6,554 nt of DNA from contig JAGHTR010000185.1 of the NCBI GenBank assembly GCA_018065205.1, forward strand, positions 1 through 6,554, written 5' to 3'. The notes beneath the pieces are model-generated. The model ran no database searches and was not told the DNA's origin. It saw nothing but the letters and a program-made list of their open reading frames with translations. Of the stretch, positions 1 through 5,769 are shown piece by piece. Numbering within the stretch: position 1 is the first letter of the stretch; every line of letters starts with the position of its first letter. The position numbers and the translations under genes were made by a program. Origin of the DNA: Candidatus Colicola caccequi. GTDB taxonomy: Bacteria; Bacteroidota; Bacteroidia; Bacteroidales; Paludibacteraceae.

Positions 1-147
1 GCCAATGAGGCTACTACTCCTTATACTGTTGAGGAGTTGCAGGCCCGTGCAAATCATGGTGTGCAGCAGATTGAGGCAGGAAACTATTACACACAAGAGG
101 ATTGCGCTCAAAAACGTGAGGACCTAATACACCAATTTGCGCTATGA
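1..147 (+). CDS. C-terminal part of a probable type II antitoxin (5' end outside window)
   Basis: Frame 1 is open from the window edge to a TGA at 145-147, giving 48 residues that end in HQFAL. The start lies upstream. The visible part is short, hydrophilic and probably helical: a TVEELQAR segment, an acidic-polar stretch around EAGNYYTQED, and an REDL tail. A 'GxYYTxEE'-like end is common in small antitoxins of the addiction-module type that sit directly before RelE/ParE toxins. That is family knowledge, and I cannot name the antitoxin family from half a protein. Its stop codon overlaps the toxin start (ATGA), so the two are probably translationally coupled. In such pairs the antitoxin neutralises the toxin and usually represses the shared promoter. 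The antitoxin call rests mainly on position, size and overlap. Confidence 0.6.
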   Translation, partial: ANEATTPYTVEELQARANHGVQQIEAGNYYTQEDCAQKREDLIHQFAL

Positions 148-458
148 TGCAACTTGTTTGGGAAAAAGAGGCATATTCATTATGGGAGGATACGGCGCGA
201 TATATTGAACGCCAATTTGGGTATCTATCAATGGTTAATTACATTAATGCAACTATTGATGTAGAACAAGAGCTGATTGAAAACCCCAAGGCTGGCATTG
301 AAGAACCTCTTTTGAAAGGAGGTTCGGTAGAATTGAGAAGCATTCGGCTGGCTAAGTATAATAAATTAATCTATTTTATTTCAGATAAAATCAATGTTGT
401 GGATATTTGGGACACAAGACGTGAACCAAAAAATCAGGCATCGCAAGTACGTATATAA
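144..458 (+). CDS. RelE/ParE-family type II toxin
   Basis: This encodes a 104-residue protein, a normal length for the RelE/ParE superfamily. Its layout fits the family: N-terminal helices (residues 5-46), an 'ENPKAG' turn (46-51), then a strand-rich half with 'LRSIRLAKYNKLIYFISD' (64-81) and a final 'INVVDIWDTRREP' (83-95). The closing strand followed by D-TRR-x-P is typical of ParE-like toxins, which poison gyrase or cleave mRNA depending on subfamily. Which target applies cannot be told here. ATG occurs twice in tandem (144 and 147). The first overlaps the upstream TGA as ATGA and is preferred, but starting at 147 would change only one residue. The gene is about 37% GC by rough count, against about 52% in the parts of alaS I counted, which suggests a different origin. 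No frameshift or internal stop is seen, so it appears intact. Confidence 0.8.
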   Translation: MMQLVWEKEAYSLWEDTARYIERQFGYLSMVNYINATIDVEQELIENPKAGIEEPLLKGGSVELRSIRLAKYNKLIYFISDKINVVDIWDTRREPKNQASQVRI

Positions 459-470
459 CTATTAACACAT

Positions 471-501
471 AAGGACGATCCGAAAGGTCGCCCTTATTTT
501 T
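471..501 (+). terminator. Intrinsic terminator after the toxin gene
   Basis: AAGGACGATC (471-480) pairs with GGTCGCCCTT (486-495) across a CGAAA loop. The stem has ten positions with one A-C mismatch and one T-G wobble. It is followed by A and five Ts (497-501). It lies 12 nt past the toxin stop and would end the toxin-antitoxin transcript before the alaS promoter. Confidence 0.85.
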
Positions 502-504
502 GTA

Positions 505-590
505 GCGTTAAGTGTCGAGGGGGATTACAGCCCTAAGACGCTTTTGACGAAGGGTTCACGGTCGAAGGGACGAAGGTCCTCGGCTTCCCA
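505..590. other. GC-rich, hairpin-forming intergenic stretch of unknown role
   Basis: Between the terminator and the promoter lies a G-rich segment unlike its AT-rich surroundings. GAAGGGAC (564-571), a GAAG loop, GTCC (576-579) and, after a TCGG bulge, CTTC (584-587) form a stem of 4+4 bp. A shorter AGGG...CCCT stem lies at about 517-533. The motif CGAAGG occurs three times (548-553, 563-568, 571-576). No convincing reading frame, tRNA or known RNA family is recognised. It could be a degenerate dispersed repeat, the remnant of a small RNA, or nothing functional. Confidence 0.4.
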
Positions 591-638
591 ACATACATTG
601 ATTTATAAAAACTTACCGTTTAGGGCAGTTTGTTGCAT

Positions 639-664
639 TTTTATTTGCATATATGCAAAAAAAA
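639..664. repeat. Palindrome overlapping the alaS promoter -33 box, possible operator
   Basis: TTTGCATATATGCAAA (644-659) is a perfect 16-bp palindrome. Flanking Ts (639-642) and As (661-664) extend it to 26 bp with a single mismatched pair (643/660). The left arm contains the TTTG of the -33 element, so a bound dimeric regulator would block polymerase. A second, looser dyad, TTTGC-AGTC-GCAAA (672-685), overlaps the -7 box with its centre 27 bp downstream. No regulator gene is in the window. The palindrome is seen directly; operator function is inferred. Confidence 0.5.
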
Positions 665-675
665 GTGTACCTTTG
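644..675 (+). promoter_or_regulatory. Bacteroidota-type promoter for the alaS operon
   Basis: TTTG (644-647) and TACCTTTG (668-675) are separated by 20 nt. This matches the Bacteroides primary-sigma consensus of a -33 TTTG and a -7 TAnnTTTG with about 19-21 nt between them. Transcription would begin several bases past 675, leaving a leader of roughly 50 nt before the alaS ATG at 734. I see no comparable promoter in the short gaps further down, so this one probably serves the whole gene group through metK. Confidence 0.85.
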
Positions 676-700
676 CAGTCGCAAAAGTGTGCGCTATAGA

Positions 701-728
701 AACTGAATACTGACAACTGATAACTACA
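701..728 (+). repeat. Four imperfect 7-bp tandem repeats in the alaS leader
   Basis: AACTGAA, TACTGAC, AACTGAT and AACTACA lie head to tail (701-728), a degenerate (AACTGAT)n array ending 5 nt before the alaS ATG. It is A-rich and unstructured, which suits initiation in Bacteroidota, where Shine-Dalgarno pairing is weak. Whether the repeat matters or is only a relic of slippage is unknown. Confidence 0.55.
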
Positions 729-733
729 ATATA

Positions 734-3403
734 ATGACAAGTAAAGAAATTCGCAAGTCCTTCTTGGACTTTTATGCAAGCAAACAACACCAGATAGTAC
801 CTTCGGCACCAATGGTGATCAAAGATGATCCGACACTTATGTTCACCAATGCCGGTATGAACCCCTTCAAGGGTATCATCTTAGGTAACGACCCTATTAA
901 ATACCCCCGTGTAGCAGATAGTCAGAAATGTCTGCGCGTCAGCGGTAAGCACAACGACTTGGAGGAAGTGGGTCACGATACCTACCACCACACCATGTTC
1001 GAGATGTTGGGTAACTGGTCTTTCGGCGACTACTTCAAAGCCGAAGCCATCGACTATGCATGGGAATACATCGTGGATGTGCTCAAGATTAACCCTGAAA
1101 ACCTGTACGCCACTGTCTTTGAAGGCAACCCCGAAGAAGGGATAAGTCGTGACGACGAGGCTGCTGCCATCTGGGAGAAGCACCTGCCTAAGGACCATAT
1201 CATCAATGGCAATAAGCACGATAACTTCTGGGAGATGGGCGATACCGGACCTTGTGGTCCTTGCTCCGAAATCCACGTGGATAGTCGTAGCGATGCCGAG
1301 AAAGCCAAAGTGCCCGGACGTGAGTTGGTGAATAAAGACCACCCACAGGTGATTGAGATATGGAACATCGTGTTTATGCAGTTCAACCGCAAGGCTGATG
1401 GCAGTCTGGAGCCCCTTGCCAAGAAAGTGATTGATACCGGAATGGGCTTTGAGCGTCTGGTGCGCACTATTCAAGGTAAACAGTCCAACTACGACACGGA
1501 CGTCTTCCAACCCATGTTGCGCAAGATAGGTGAACTCACTTCCTGCACCTATGGCAAGGACGAGAACACCGATATCGCTATGCGCGTCATTGCCGACCAT
1601 ATACGAACGATTGCTTTTGCCATCACCGATGGTCAATTGCCCAGCAACGAGAAGGCAGGATATGTCATCCGCCGTATCTTGCGCCGTGCCGTGCGCTATG
1701 CTTATACGTTCCTCAACCAACGTGAGGCTTTCCTATATAAACTCATTCCTCAACTGATTGCCGACATGGGTGAGGCTTATCCGGAACTCGTTAAGCAAGA
1801 GCAACAGGTGACTCCGGTCATCAAAGCCGAAGAAGAGGCTTTCCTCAATACCCTTGATAAAGGTATAGGTCTGTTGGATAAACTGATGTCCGAAGCCCGC
1901 AAAGCCGGTAAGACAGAGATAAGTGGCGTAGATGTGTTCACCCTGAAAGATACATACGGATTCCCGTTGGATCTGACTGAACTCATCCTGCGTGAGAACA
2001 ACATGACCACTAATGAGGAGGAGTATAACCGCGCTCTGGAACATCAGAAAGAGATGGGACGTAGCGCCAATAAACAAGACTTGGGCGACTGGACTGTCCT
2101 CGCCGAAGGAGAGACGGAGTTCGTGGGTTACGACCAACTCGAATGCGACGTGCGCGTACTTAAATACCGCAAGGTATCGCAGAAAAATAAAGACTTCTAC
2201 CAAATCGTGCTGGATAAGACTCCTTTCTATGCCGAGATGGGTGGTGAAGTAGGCGATACGGGGGTGTTGAACGCAAACGATAACGTAAACGAAAACGCAA
2301 ACGTAAACGAAAACGCAAACGTAAACGTAAACGCAAACGAGAGCGTGAGGGTGATTGATACTAAACGTGAGAACGGTCTGCCCGTACATATCGTGACGGA
2401 GTTGCCGGCTGACATAGATGGTGCCTTCCGTGCCGTGGTGGATGCAGACCGCCGTCAGGCTATTGCATGCAACCACTCGGCTACTCACCTTATCCATAAT
2501 GCGCTGCGTACTGTATTGGGCAACCACGTCGAGCAAAAGGGTAGTTTGGTGACCCCCGAGAGTCTGCGTTTTGACTTCTCGCACTTCCAGAAAGTGACCC
2601 CCGACGAACTGCGCCAAGTAGAGCGATTGGCTAACGAGCTCATTCGTGCCGACTACCACTTGGAGGAAAGCCGTCATACACCGATTGCCAAGGCTCGCGA
2701 AATGGGCGCAATGGCCTTGTTTGGAGAAAAATACGGCGAAGATGTACGTGTCATCAAATACGGACCCAGCGTAGAACTATGCGGTGGCTGTCACGTGAGT
2801 AGTACCGGTCGTATCGGTTCGGTTCGCATCGTGATGGAGACATCCGTGGCTGCCGGCGTACGACGTATTGAGGCTGTGACCGCTAAGGCTGCCGAGAACC
2901 TATACGAAGCCGAGGCAGATGCCCTGCAACAGGCTAAGGACTTATTCAATAACACCAAAGACCTGGTGGGTGCCATACAGAAAGTGCAAGACGAACTGGC
3001 TGCTGCCAAGAAACGTCTGGAAGAGATGGAAGCTGCTGCCACTGCCCAAAAAGCCAAGGCTCTGCTTAGTCAAATCACCGATTTCAACGGCATCCAATTG
3101 CTCAAACTGCAAGGCGAATATGCACCTACTTTTGCTCGCGACATGGTGGCAACCCTCAAACAACAATTCGATAACACACGCTTTGCCTTAGTGGCTGCCA
3201 CCCAATGCGACGGTAAACCGGCTTTGACTGTTTATCTGAGTCAACCGCTGGTAGCCGAAGGCAAGAGTGCCGGTAATATGATTAAGGCTGCTGCACGCTT
3301 CATCCAAGGTGGCGGTGGCGGACAACCCGCTTTGGCTACTGCCGGAGGACGCGACGTGAACGGATTACAAGATGCAATGGACGAAATGCTGAAGATGTTA
3401 TGA
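734..3403 (+). CDS. alaS: Alanyl-tRNA synthetase (AlaRS)
   Basis: The protein charges tRNA-Ala with alanine in the cytoplasm (EC 6.1.1.7). It has 889 residues, about the usual full length, and all domains are present. The class II catalytic core shows MFTNAGMNPFK (36-46), the motif 2 region HHTMFEMLGNWSFGDYFK (85-102), GDTGPCGPCSEIH (169-181) and motif 3 GMGFERL (236-242). The editing domain, which removes mischarged Ser or Gly, has HSATH (581-585) and CGGCH (683-687), giving zinc ligands H581, H585, C683 and H687. A coiled-coil-like stretch (about 722-775) leads to the C-Ala domain with the glycine-rich end GGGGGQPALATAGG (859-872). The start MTSKEIRKSFLDFY matches the conserved beginning of the family; there is no Shine-Dalgarno, only an A-rich leader. 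Oddities are an Asn-alternating insert (513-536) and Cys at 686, where many bacterial AlaRS have Thr. The stop overlaps the next gene by 4 nt. Confidence 0.98.
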   Translation: MTSKEIRKSFLDFYASKQHQIVPSAPMVIKDDPTLMFTNAGMNPFKGIILGNDPIKYPRVADSQKCLRVSGKHNDLEEVGHDTYHHTMFEMLGNWSFGDYFKAEAIDYAWEYIVDVLKINPENLYATVFEGNPEEGISRDDEAAAIWEKHLPKDHIINGNKHDNFWEMGDTGPCGPCSEIHVDSRSDAEKAKVPGRELVNKDHPQVIEIWNIVFMQFNRKADGSLEPLAKKVIDTGMGFERLVRTIQGKQSNYDTDVFQPMLRKIGELTSCTYGKDENTDIAMRVIADHIRTIAFAITDGQLPSNEKAGYVIRRILRRAVRYAYTFLNQREAFLYKLIPQLIADMGEAYPELVKQEQQVTPVIKAEEEAFLNTLDKGIGLLDKLMSEARKAGKTEISGVDVFTLKDTYGFPLDLTELILRENNMTTNEEEYNRALEHQKEMGRSANKQDLGDWTVLAEGETEFVGYDQLECDVRVLKYRKVSQKNKDFYQIVLDKTPFYAEMGGEVGDTGVLNANDNVNENANVNENANVNVNANESVRVIDTKRENGLPVHIVTELPADIDGAFRAVVDADRRQAIACNHSATHLIHNALRTVLGNHVEQKGSLVTPESLRFDFSHFQKVTPDELRQVERLANELIRADYHLEESRHTPIAKAREMGAMALFGEKYGEDVRVIKYGPSVELCGGCHVSSTGRIGSVRIVMETSVAAGVRRIEAVTAKAAENLYEAEADALQQAKDLFNNTKDLVGAIQKVQDELAAAKKRLEEMEAAATAQKAKALLSQITDFNGIQLLKLQGEYAPTFARDMVATLKQQFDNTRFALVAATQCDGKPALTVYLSQPLVAEGKSAGNMIKAAARFIQGGGGGQPALATAGGRDVNGLQDAMDEMLKML
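2270..2341 (+). repeat. Twelve-unit AACGNN hexamer array inside alaS
   Basis: Twelve consecutive in-frame hexamers, each AAC plus GNN, run from 2270 to 2341. The third to eighth units form two identical 18-bp copies (2282-2299 and 2300-2317: GTA, GAA, GCA as second codons). They encode an Asn-x alternation with x = A, D, V or E (residues 513-536). The array begins right after GDTGVL and ends before the RVIDTK strand, a loop between conserved segments at the entry to the editing region. Because each unit is two codons, gain or loss of units keeps the frame. Confidence 0.95.
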
Positions 3404-3837
3404 CACTGCGACTACCCACTTCATATCTGCCCGAAAAAATCAAGAACGTCGTCCGATTCATGATCATCGGCGGCATTGGGTCGTTTGTGCAAACGGGCTT
3501 CTTCCTATTGGCAATGATGCCGCTCGGGGACCCGGAAAAAAATACACCGCTCTACTACGTGGCATTCGTGATTGGTTTCGTCCTTGAGATGATTCCTAAC
3601 TATGTGATGACTAACTGGTACACGTTTGGTACACGTCCTACACTCAAGAACGCCGGAGGATTTACATTGGCCCGTGGCGTGAACTTGGTGCTGCAATTAG
3701 TGCTGCTGCCACTGGCTGTTAAATGGTTCAGTTCGGTGGATGACGGCATCATCAGTTTAGTGGTGATCTTCGTGGCCGGTATCGCTAATTTCCTGATTCA
3801 ACTACTGTTTTTTGGCAAGAAAAACGCAAAAAAATAA
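3400..3837 (+). CDS. GtrA-family small membrane protein
   Basis: This encodes a 145-residue protein with four predicted membrane helices (about 17-40, 51-72, 88-110 and 115-138) and a basic C-terminal tail (KKNAKK). The pattern RFMIIGGIGSFVQTGFFLL in helix 1, IPNYVMTNWYTF after helix 2 and VAGIANFLIQLLFF in helix 4 fits the GtrA / DPMS-like family. Some members of that family help move lipid-linked sugars (such as undecaprenyl-phosphate-glucose) across the inner membrane for surface polysaccharide modification. No glycosyltransferase or other sugar gene is in the window, so the substrate is unknown. Its ATG overlaps the alaS stop as ATGA, which implies translational coupling. Family membership is fairly firm; the role is not. 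Confidence 0.85.
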   Translation: MTLRLPTSYLPEKIKNVVRFMIIGGIGSFVQTGFFLLAMMPLGDPEKNTPLYYVAFVIGFVLEMIPNYVMTNWYTFGTRPTLKNAGGFTLARGVNLVLQLVLLPLAVKWFSSVDDGIISLVVIFVAGIANFLIQLLFFGKKNAKK

Positions 3838-3842
3838 TACCT

Positions 3843-5123
3843 ATGAAAATCTATCGTGCTAACCTAATTGACACTCCTACCAAAGATGCTTTTCGCATCA
3901 TTGAGCATGGCTATCTCGTAGTGGATGACCAAGGTCGTGTAGTTGGCGTTTATGACCAACTGCCCGCCGAGTACACCAACCAACCGGTGACCGATTACGG
4001 AGATAAACTGCTCATTCCGGCTTTTAATGACCTGCACTTACATGCTCCTCAGTACCGCAATTCAGGTATAGCAATGGACTTGGAACTGCTGCCATGGCTC
4101 AATACATACACTTTCCCGGAGGAGTCTAAGTTTAGCGATACGCACTATGCTCAGCGCGTCTATAGTCGCTTCGTACATGATCTATGGAAGAACGGTACGA
4201 TGCGCAGCGCTGTCTTTGCTACTATTCATCCGGATGCTACTCGCATCTTGGCGGACCTCTTCCTTAAAGCCGGCATGGGTGCCATGGTGGGGCAGGTTGG
4301 TATGGACCGTAACGGACCCGAGACATTGTCCAATACAACCGAAGAGATAGTGGCCGGTGTACGCGATTTATATGCCTACTTGCTCAAGAATGGTCAGGAT
4401 GGTTTGGTTCGTCCTATCGTCACACCGCGTTTCGTGCCTTCTTGCACGGAAGGTATGATGCAGGCATTAGGCGATTTGGCTAAGGAACTCAACTTGCCCG
4501 TGCAGTCCCATTTGAGCGAGAACAGAGGCGAGATAACTTGGGTGAAGGAACTCGAACCTCAATCTACCTGTTACGGCGACGCCTATAACCATTACGGACT
4601 ATTTGGACAGCAACCTACGCTCATGGCACACTGCTGCTATACAGACGGCGAAGAGATGGAACTGATGAAACGCAACCAAGTCGTTGTGGTGCATTGCCCT
4701 ACATCTAACTGCAACTTGGCTTCCGGTATGGCGCCTATTCGTATGTTCATGAACGAAGGCATACCTGTGGCTATCGGCTCGGACATCAGTGGCGGACATG
4801 ACTTGTCCATCCCACATGTGATGCAGTATGTCATTCAAGTCAGCAAACTGCAGTATGCCCGCACACAAGGTCAACTCCAGTTCCTCAGCCTTAACGAGGC
4901 TTTCTACTTGGCTACCAAGGCCGGCGGTGCTTTCTTTGGCAAAGTAGGCAGTTTTGAACCCGGGTACGAATTTGATGCCTTGGTCATTGACGATGCTGAC
5001 CTCAACTATGATAACTACACCCTGCAGCAACGTTTGGAACGTTTCGTCTACTTAGGCGATGACCGCCAGATAAAAGTGCGTTTCTGCCGAGGAAAAGAAC
5101 TATGCGAACCTGTCGTATATTAG
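3843..5123 (+). CDS. guaD: Guanine deaminase (amidohydrolase superfamily)
   Basis: The product is a 426-residue metal-dependent hydrolase, close to the usual guanine deaminase length (EC 3.5.4.3, guanine to xanthine plus ammonia, purine salvage or catabolism). The metal site is complete: HLH (H65, H67) in 'FNDLHLHAPQY', H223 in 'QSHLSENRGE', H263 in 'MAHCCY' and D314 in 'GSDISGGHD'. The guanine deaminase signature is 'LLPWLNTYTFPEE' after the HxH segment, plus 'RFVPSCTEGMMQALG' before the third His, which separates it from chlorohydrolases and adenosine deaminases. The N-terminal strands and C-terminal 'GYEFDALVID' form the small beta domain typical of the superfamily. The gene starts 5 nt after the GtrA gene's stop. 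Its last 22 nt overlap the next gene. No xanthine dehydrogenase or purine transport genes are in view, so the wider pathway is unknown. Confidence 0.92.
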   Translation: MKIYRANLIDTPTKDAFRIIEHGYLVVDDQGRVVGVYDQLPAEYTNQPVTDYGDKLLIPAFNDLHLHAPQYRNSGIAMDLELLPWLNTYTFPEESKFSDTHYAQRVYSRFVHDLWKNGTMRSAVFATIHPDATRILADLFLKAGMGAMVGQVGMDRNGPETLSNTTEEIVAGVRDLYAYLLKNGQDGLVRPIVTPRFVPSCTEGMMQALGDLAKELNLPVQSHLSENRGEITWVKELEPQSTCYGDAYNHYGLFGQQPTLMAHCCYTDGEEMELMKRNQVVVVHCPTSNCNLASGMAPIRMFMNEGIPVAIGSDISGGHDLSIPHVMQYVIQVSKLQYARTQGQLQFLSLNEAFYLATKAGGAFFGKVGSFEPGYEFDALVIDDADLNYDNYTLQQRLERFVYLGDDRQIKVRFCRGKELCEPVVY

Positions 5124-5731
5124 AAAATCAACCGCTTACCTGGTACTTGGATAAGGAGCACGAGGTGGCTCAGAACGTGCAGGAAGAGACATTCTTCACG
5201 TGGATAGTTCCGCCTACCGTCATCTATGGTCATCACCAAATCCAAGAGCAGGAGATGGATATCGATTTCTGCAATAACCACGGCATCGCGATGGTGCAAC
5301 GGCAGAGTGGAGGAGGATGCGTCTATGCCGATCGAGGCAACGTCATGTTATCCTATATAACGCCTTCTACCCACAGCGAATCGGTCTTTGCAGCGTTCAT
5401 AGAACGGGTGGCAGCGGCACTGCGAGCAATGGGATACCCCGCCGTCTCTACCCAGCATAACGACATACTCGTCAATGGACATAAAGTGAGTGGAAGTGCT
5501 TGCCAAGCCCTTAAAAACGCCACGATTGTGCATTCAACCATGCTGTATGACGTGGACTTTGATGTGCTGCAAAAAGCCATTACACCCACTCGCGAGAAAC
5601 TTGAGAAACATGCCGTGCAGTCCGTCAGACAGCGCGTCATGAACCTCAAAACGATACAAGATATGGGCTCCACAGAACAATTCCGACAAGCCCTGCAACA
5701 ACATATTATCAATCCGGAGGGACAGATTTAA
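5102..5731 (+). CDS. Short lipoate-protein ligase A family protein
   Basis: The 209-residue protein belongs to the biotin/lipoate ligase fold family and probably attaches scavenged lipoate (or an octanoyl group) to lipoyl domains. The glycine loop VQRQSGGGCVYADRGN (65-80), NDILVNGHKVSGSA (120-133) with probable adenylate-binding Lys128, and HSTMLYDVDFDVLQKAI (144-160) mark the family; SVRQRVMNLK (174-183) is the usual domain end. It lacks the C-terminal accessory domain that makes E. coli LplA about 338 residues, and no separate partner gene is visible. The common RR before SGGG reads QR here (Q66-R67), so activity or substrate may differ. The start overlaps guaD by 22 nt; no later ATG would keep the domain. 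Its last codons form the 5' stem strand of the metK riboswitch, and its TAA stop lies in the riboswitch core. LipB or LipM-type transfer is an alternative. Confidence 0.85.
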   Translation: MRTCRILENQPLTWYLDKEHEVAQNVQEETFFTWIVPPTVIYGHHQIQEQEMDIDFCNNHGIAMVQRQSGGGCVYADRGNVMLSYITPSTHSESVFAAFIERVAAALRAMGYPAVSTQHNDILVNGHKVSGSACQALKNATIVHSTMLYDVDFDVLQKAITPTREKLEKHAVQSVRQRVMNLKTIQDMGSTEQFRQALQQHIINPEGQI

Positions 5732-5769
5732 TCTACTTGCAACCCTCCATAAAAAGAAATGCTAAAATG
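5716..5769 (+). promoter_or_regulatory. Probable SAM-II riboswitch controlling metK
   Basis: GGAGGG (5716-5721) pairs perfectly with CCCTCC (5743-5748) as stem P1. The loop holds GATTTAA (5725-5731) and TTGCAA (5737-5742), spaced as in the metX SAM-II RNA as I remember it. ATAAA (5749-5753) follows the stem, and GCTAAA (5761-5766) abuts the metK ATG. These are the conserved blocks of the SAM-II (metA/SAM_alpha) class, a compact H-type pseudoknot that binds S-adenosylmethionine. TTGCA and TGCTA could form part of the pseudoknot helix. The gene downstream makes SAM, so this would be feedback repression, probably by hiding the start codon. Differences from the archetype are 3 nt (ACA) between P1 and GATTTAA and about 3 nt more before GCTAAA. 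There is no T-tract, so attenuation by termination is unlikely. Identified by motif memory, not by a covariance search. Confidence 0.78.

Noticed and set aside
603..812. 69-residue minus-strand open frame across the alaS promoter
   Set aside because: It overlaps the promoter and the start of alaS and has no minus-strand promoter, leader or family resemblance.
881..1720. 279-residue minus-strand open frame within alaS
   Set aside because: It lies wholly antisense to a conserved, certain gene. The protein has no recognisable domain, and such frames arise from codon bias in the sense gene.
2270..2341. CRISPR array reading of the short repeats in alaS
   Set aside because: The units are 6 bp, contiguous, in frame and without spacers, so this is a coding microsatellite.
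1733..2677. 314-residue minus-strand open frame with a Val/Tyr/Cys-rich stretch resembling a membrane segment
   Set aside because: It is antisense to alaS. The hydrophobic run is just the reverse reading of the AACGNN hexamer array, not a real membrane protein.
4599..5030. 143-residue minus-strand open frame within guaD
   Set aside because: It is antisense to well-conserved guanine deaminase codons, with no domain recognised.
5734..5739. TACTTG as a -7 promoter box for metK
   Set aside because: It lacks the full TAnnTTTG spacing, has no paired TTTG upstream at the right distance, and a start there would cut off the 5' half of the riboswitch.
5716..5748. GGAGGG/CCCTCC hairpin as an intrinsic terminator
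   Set aside because: It has a 21-nt loop and is followed by ATAAAAAGAAA, with no T-tract on the + strand and none on the minus strand. The SAM-II pattern explains it better.
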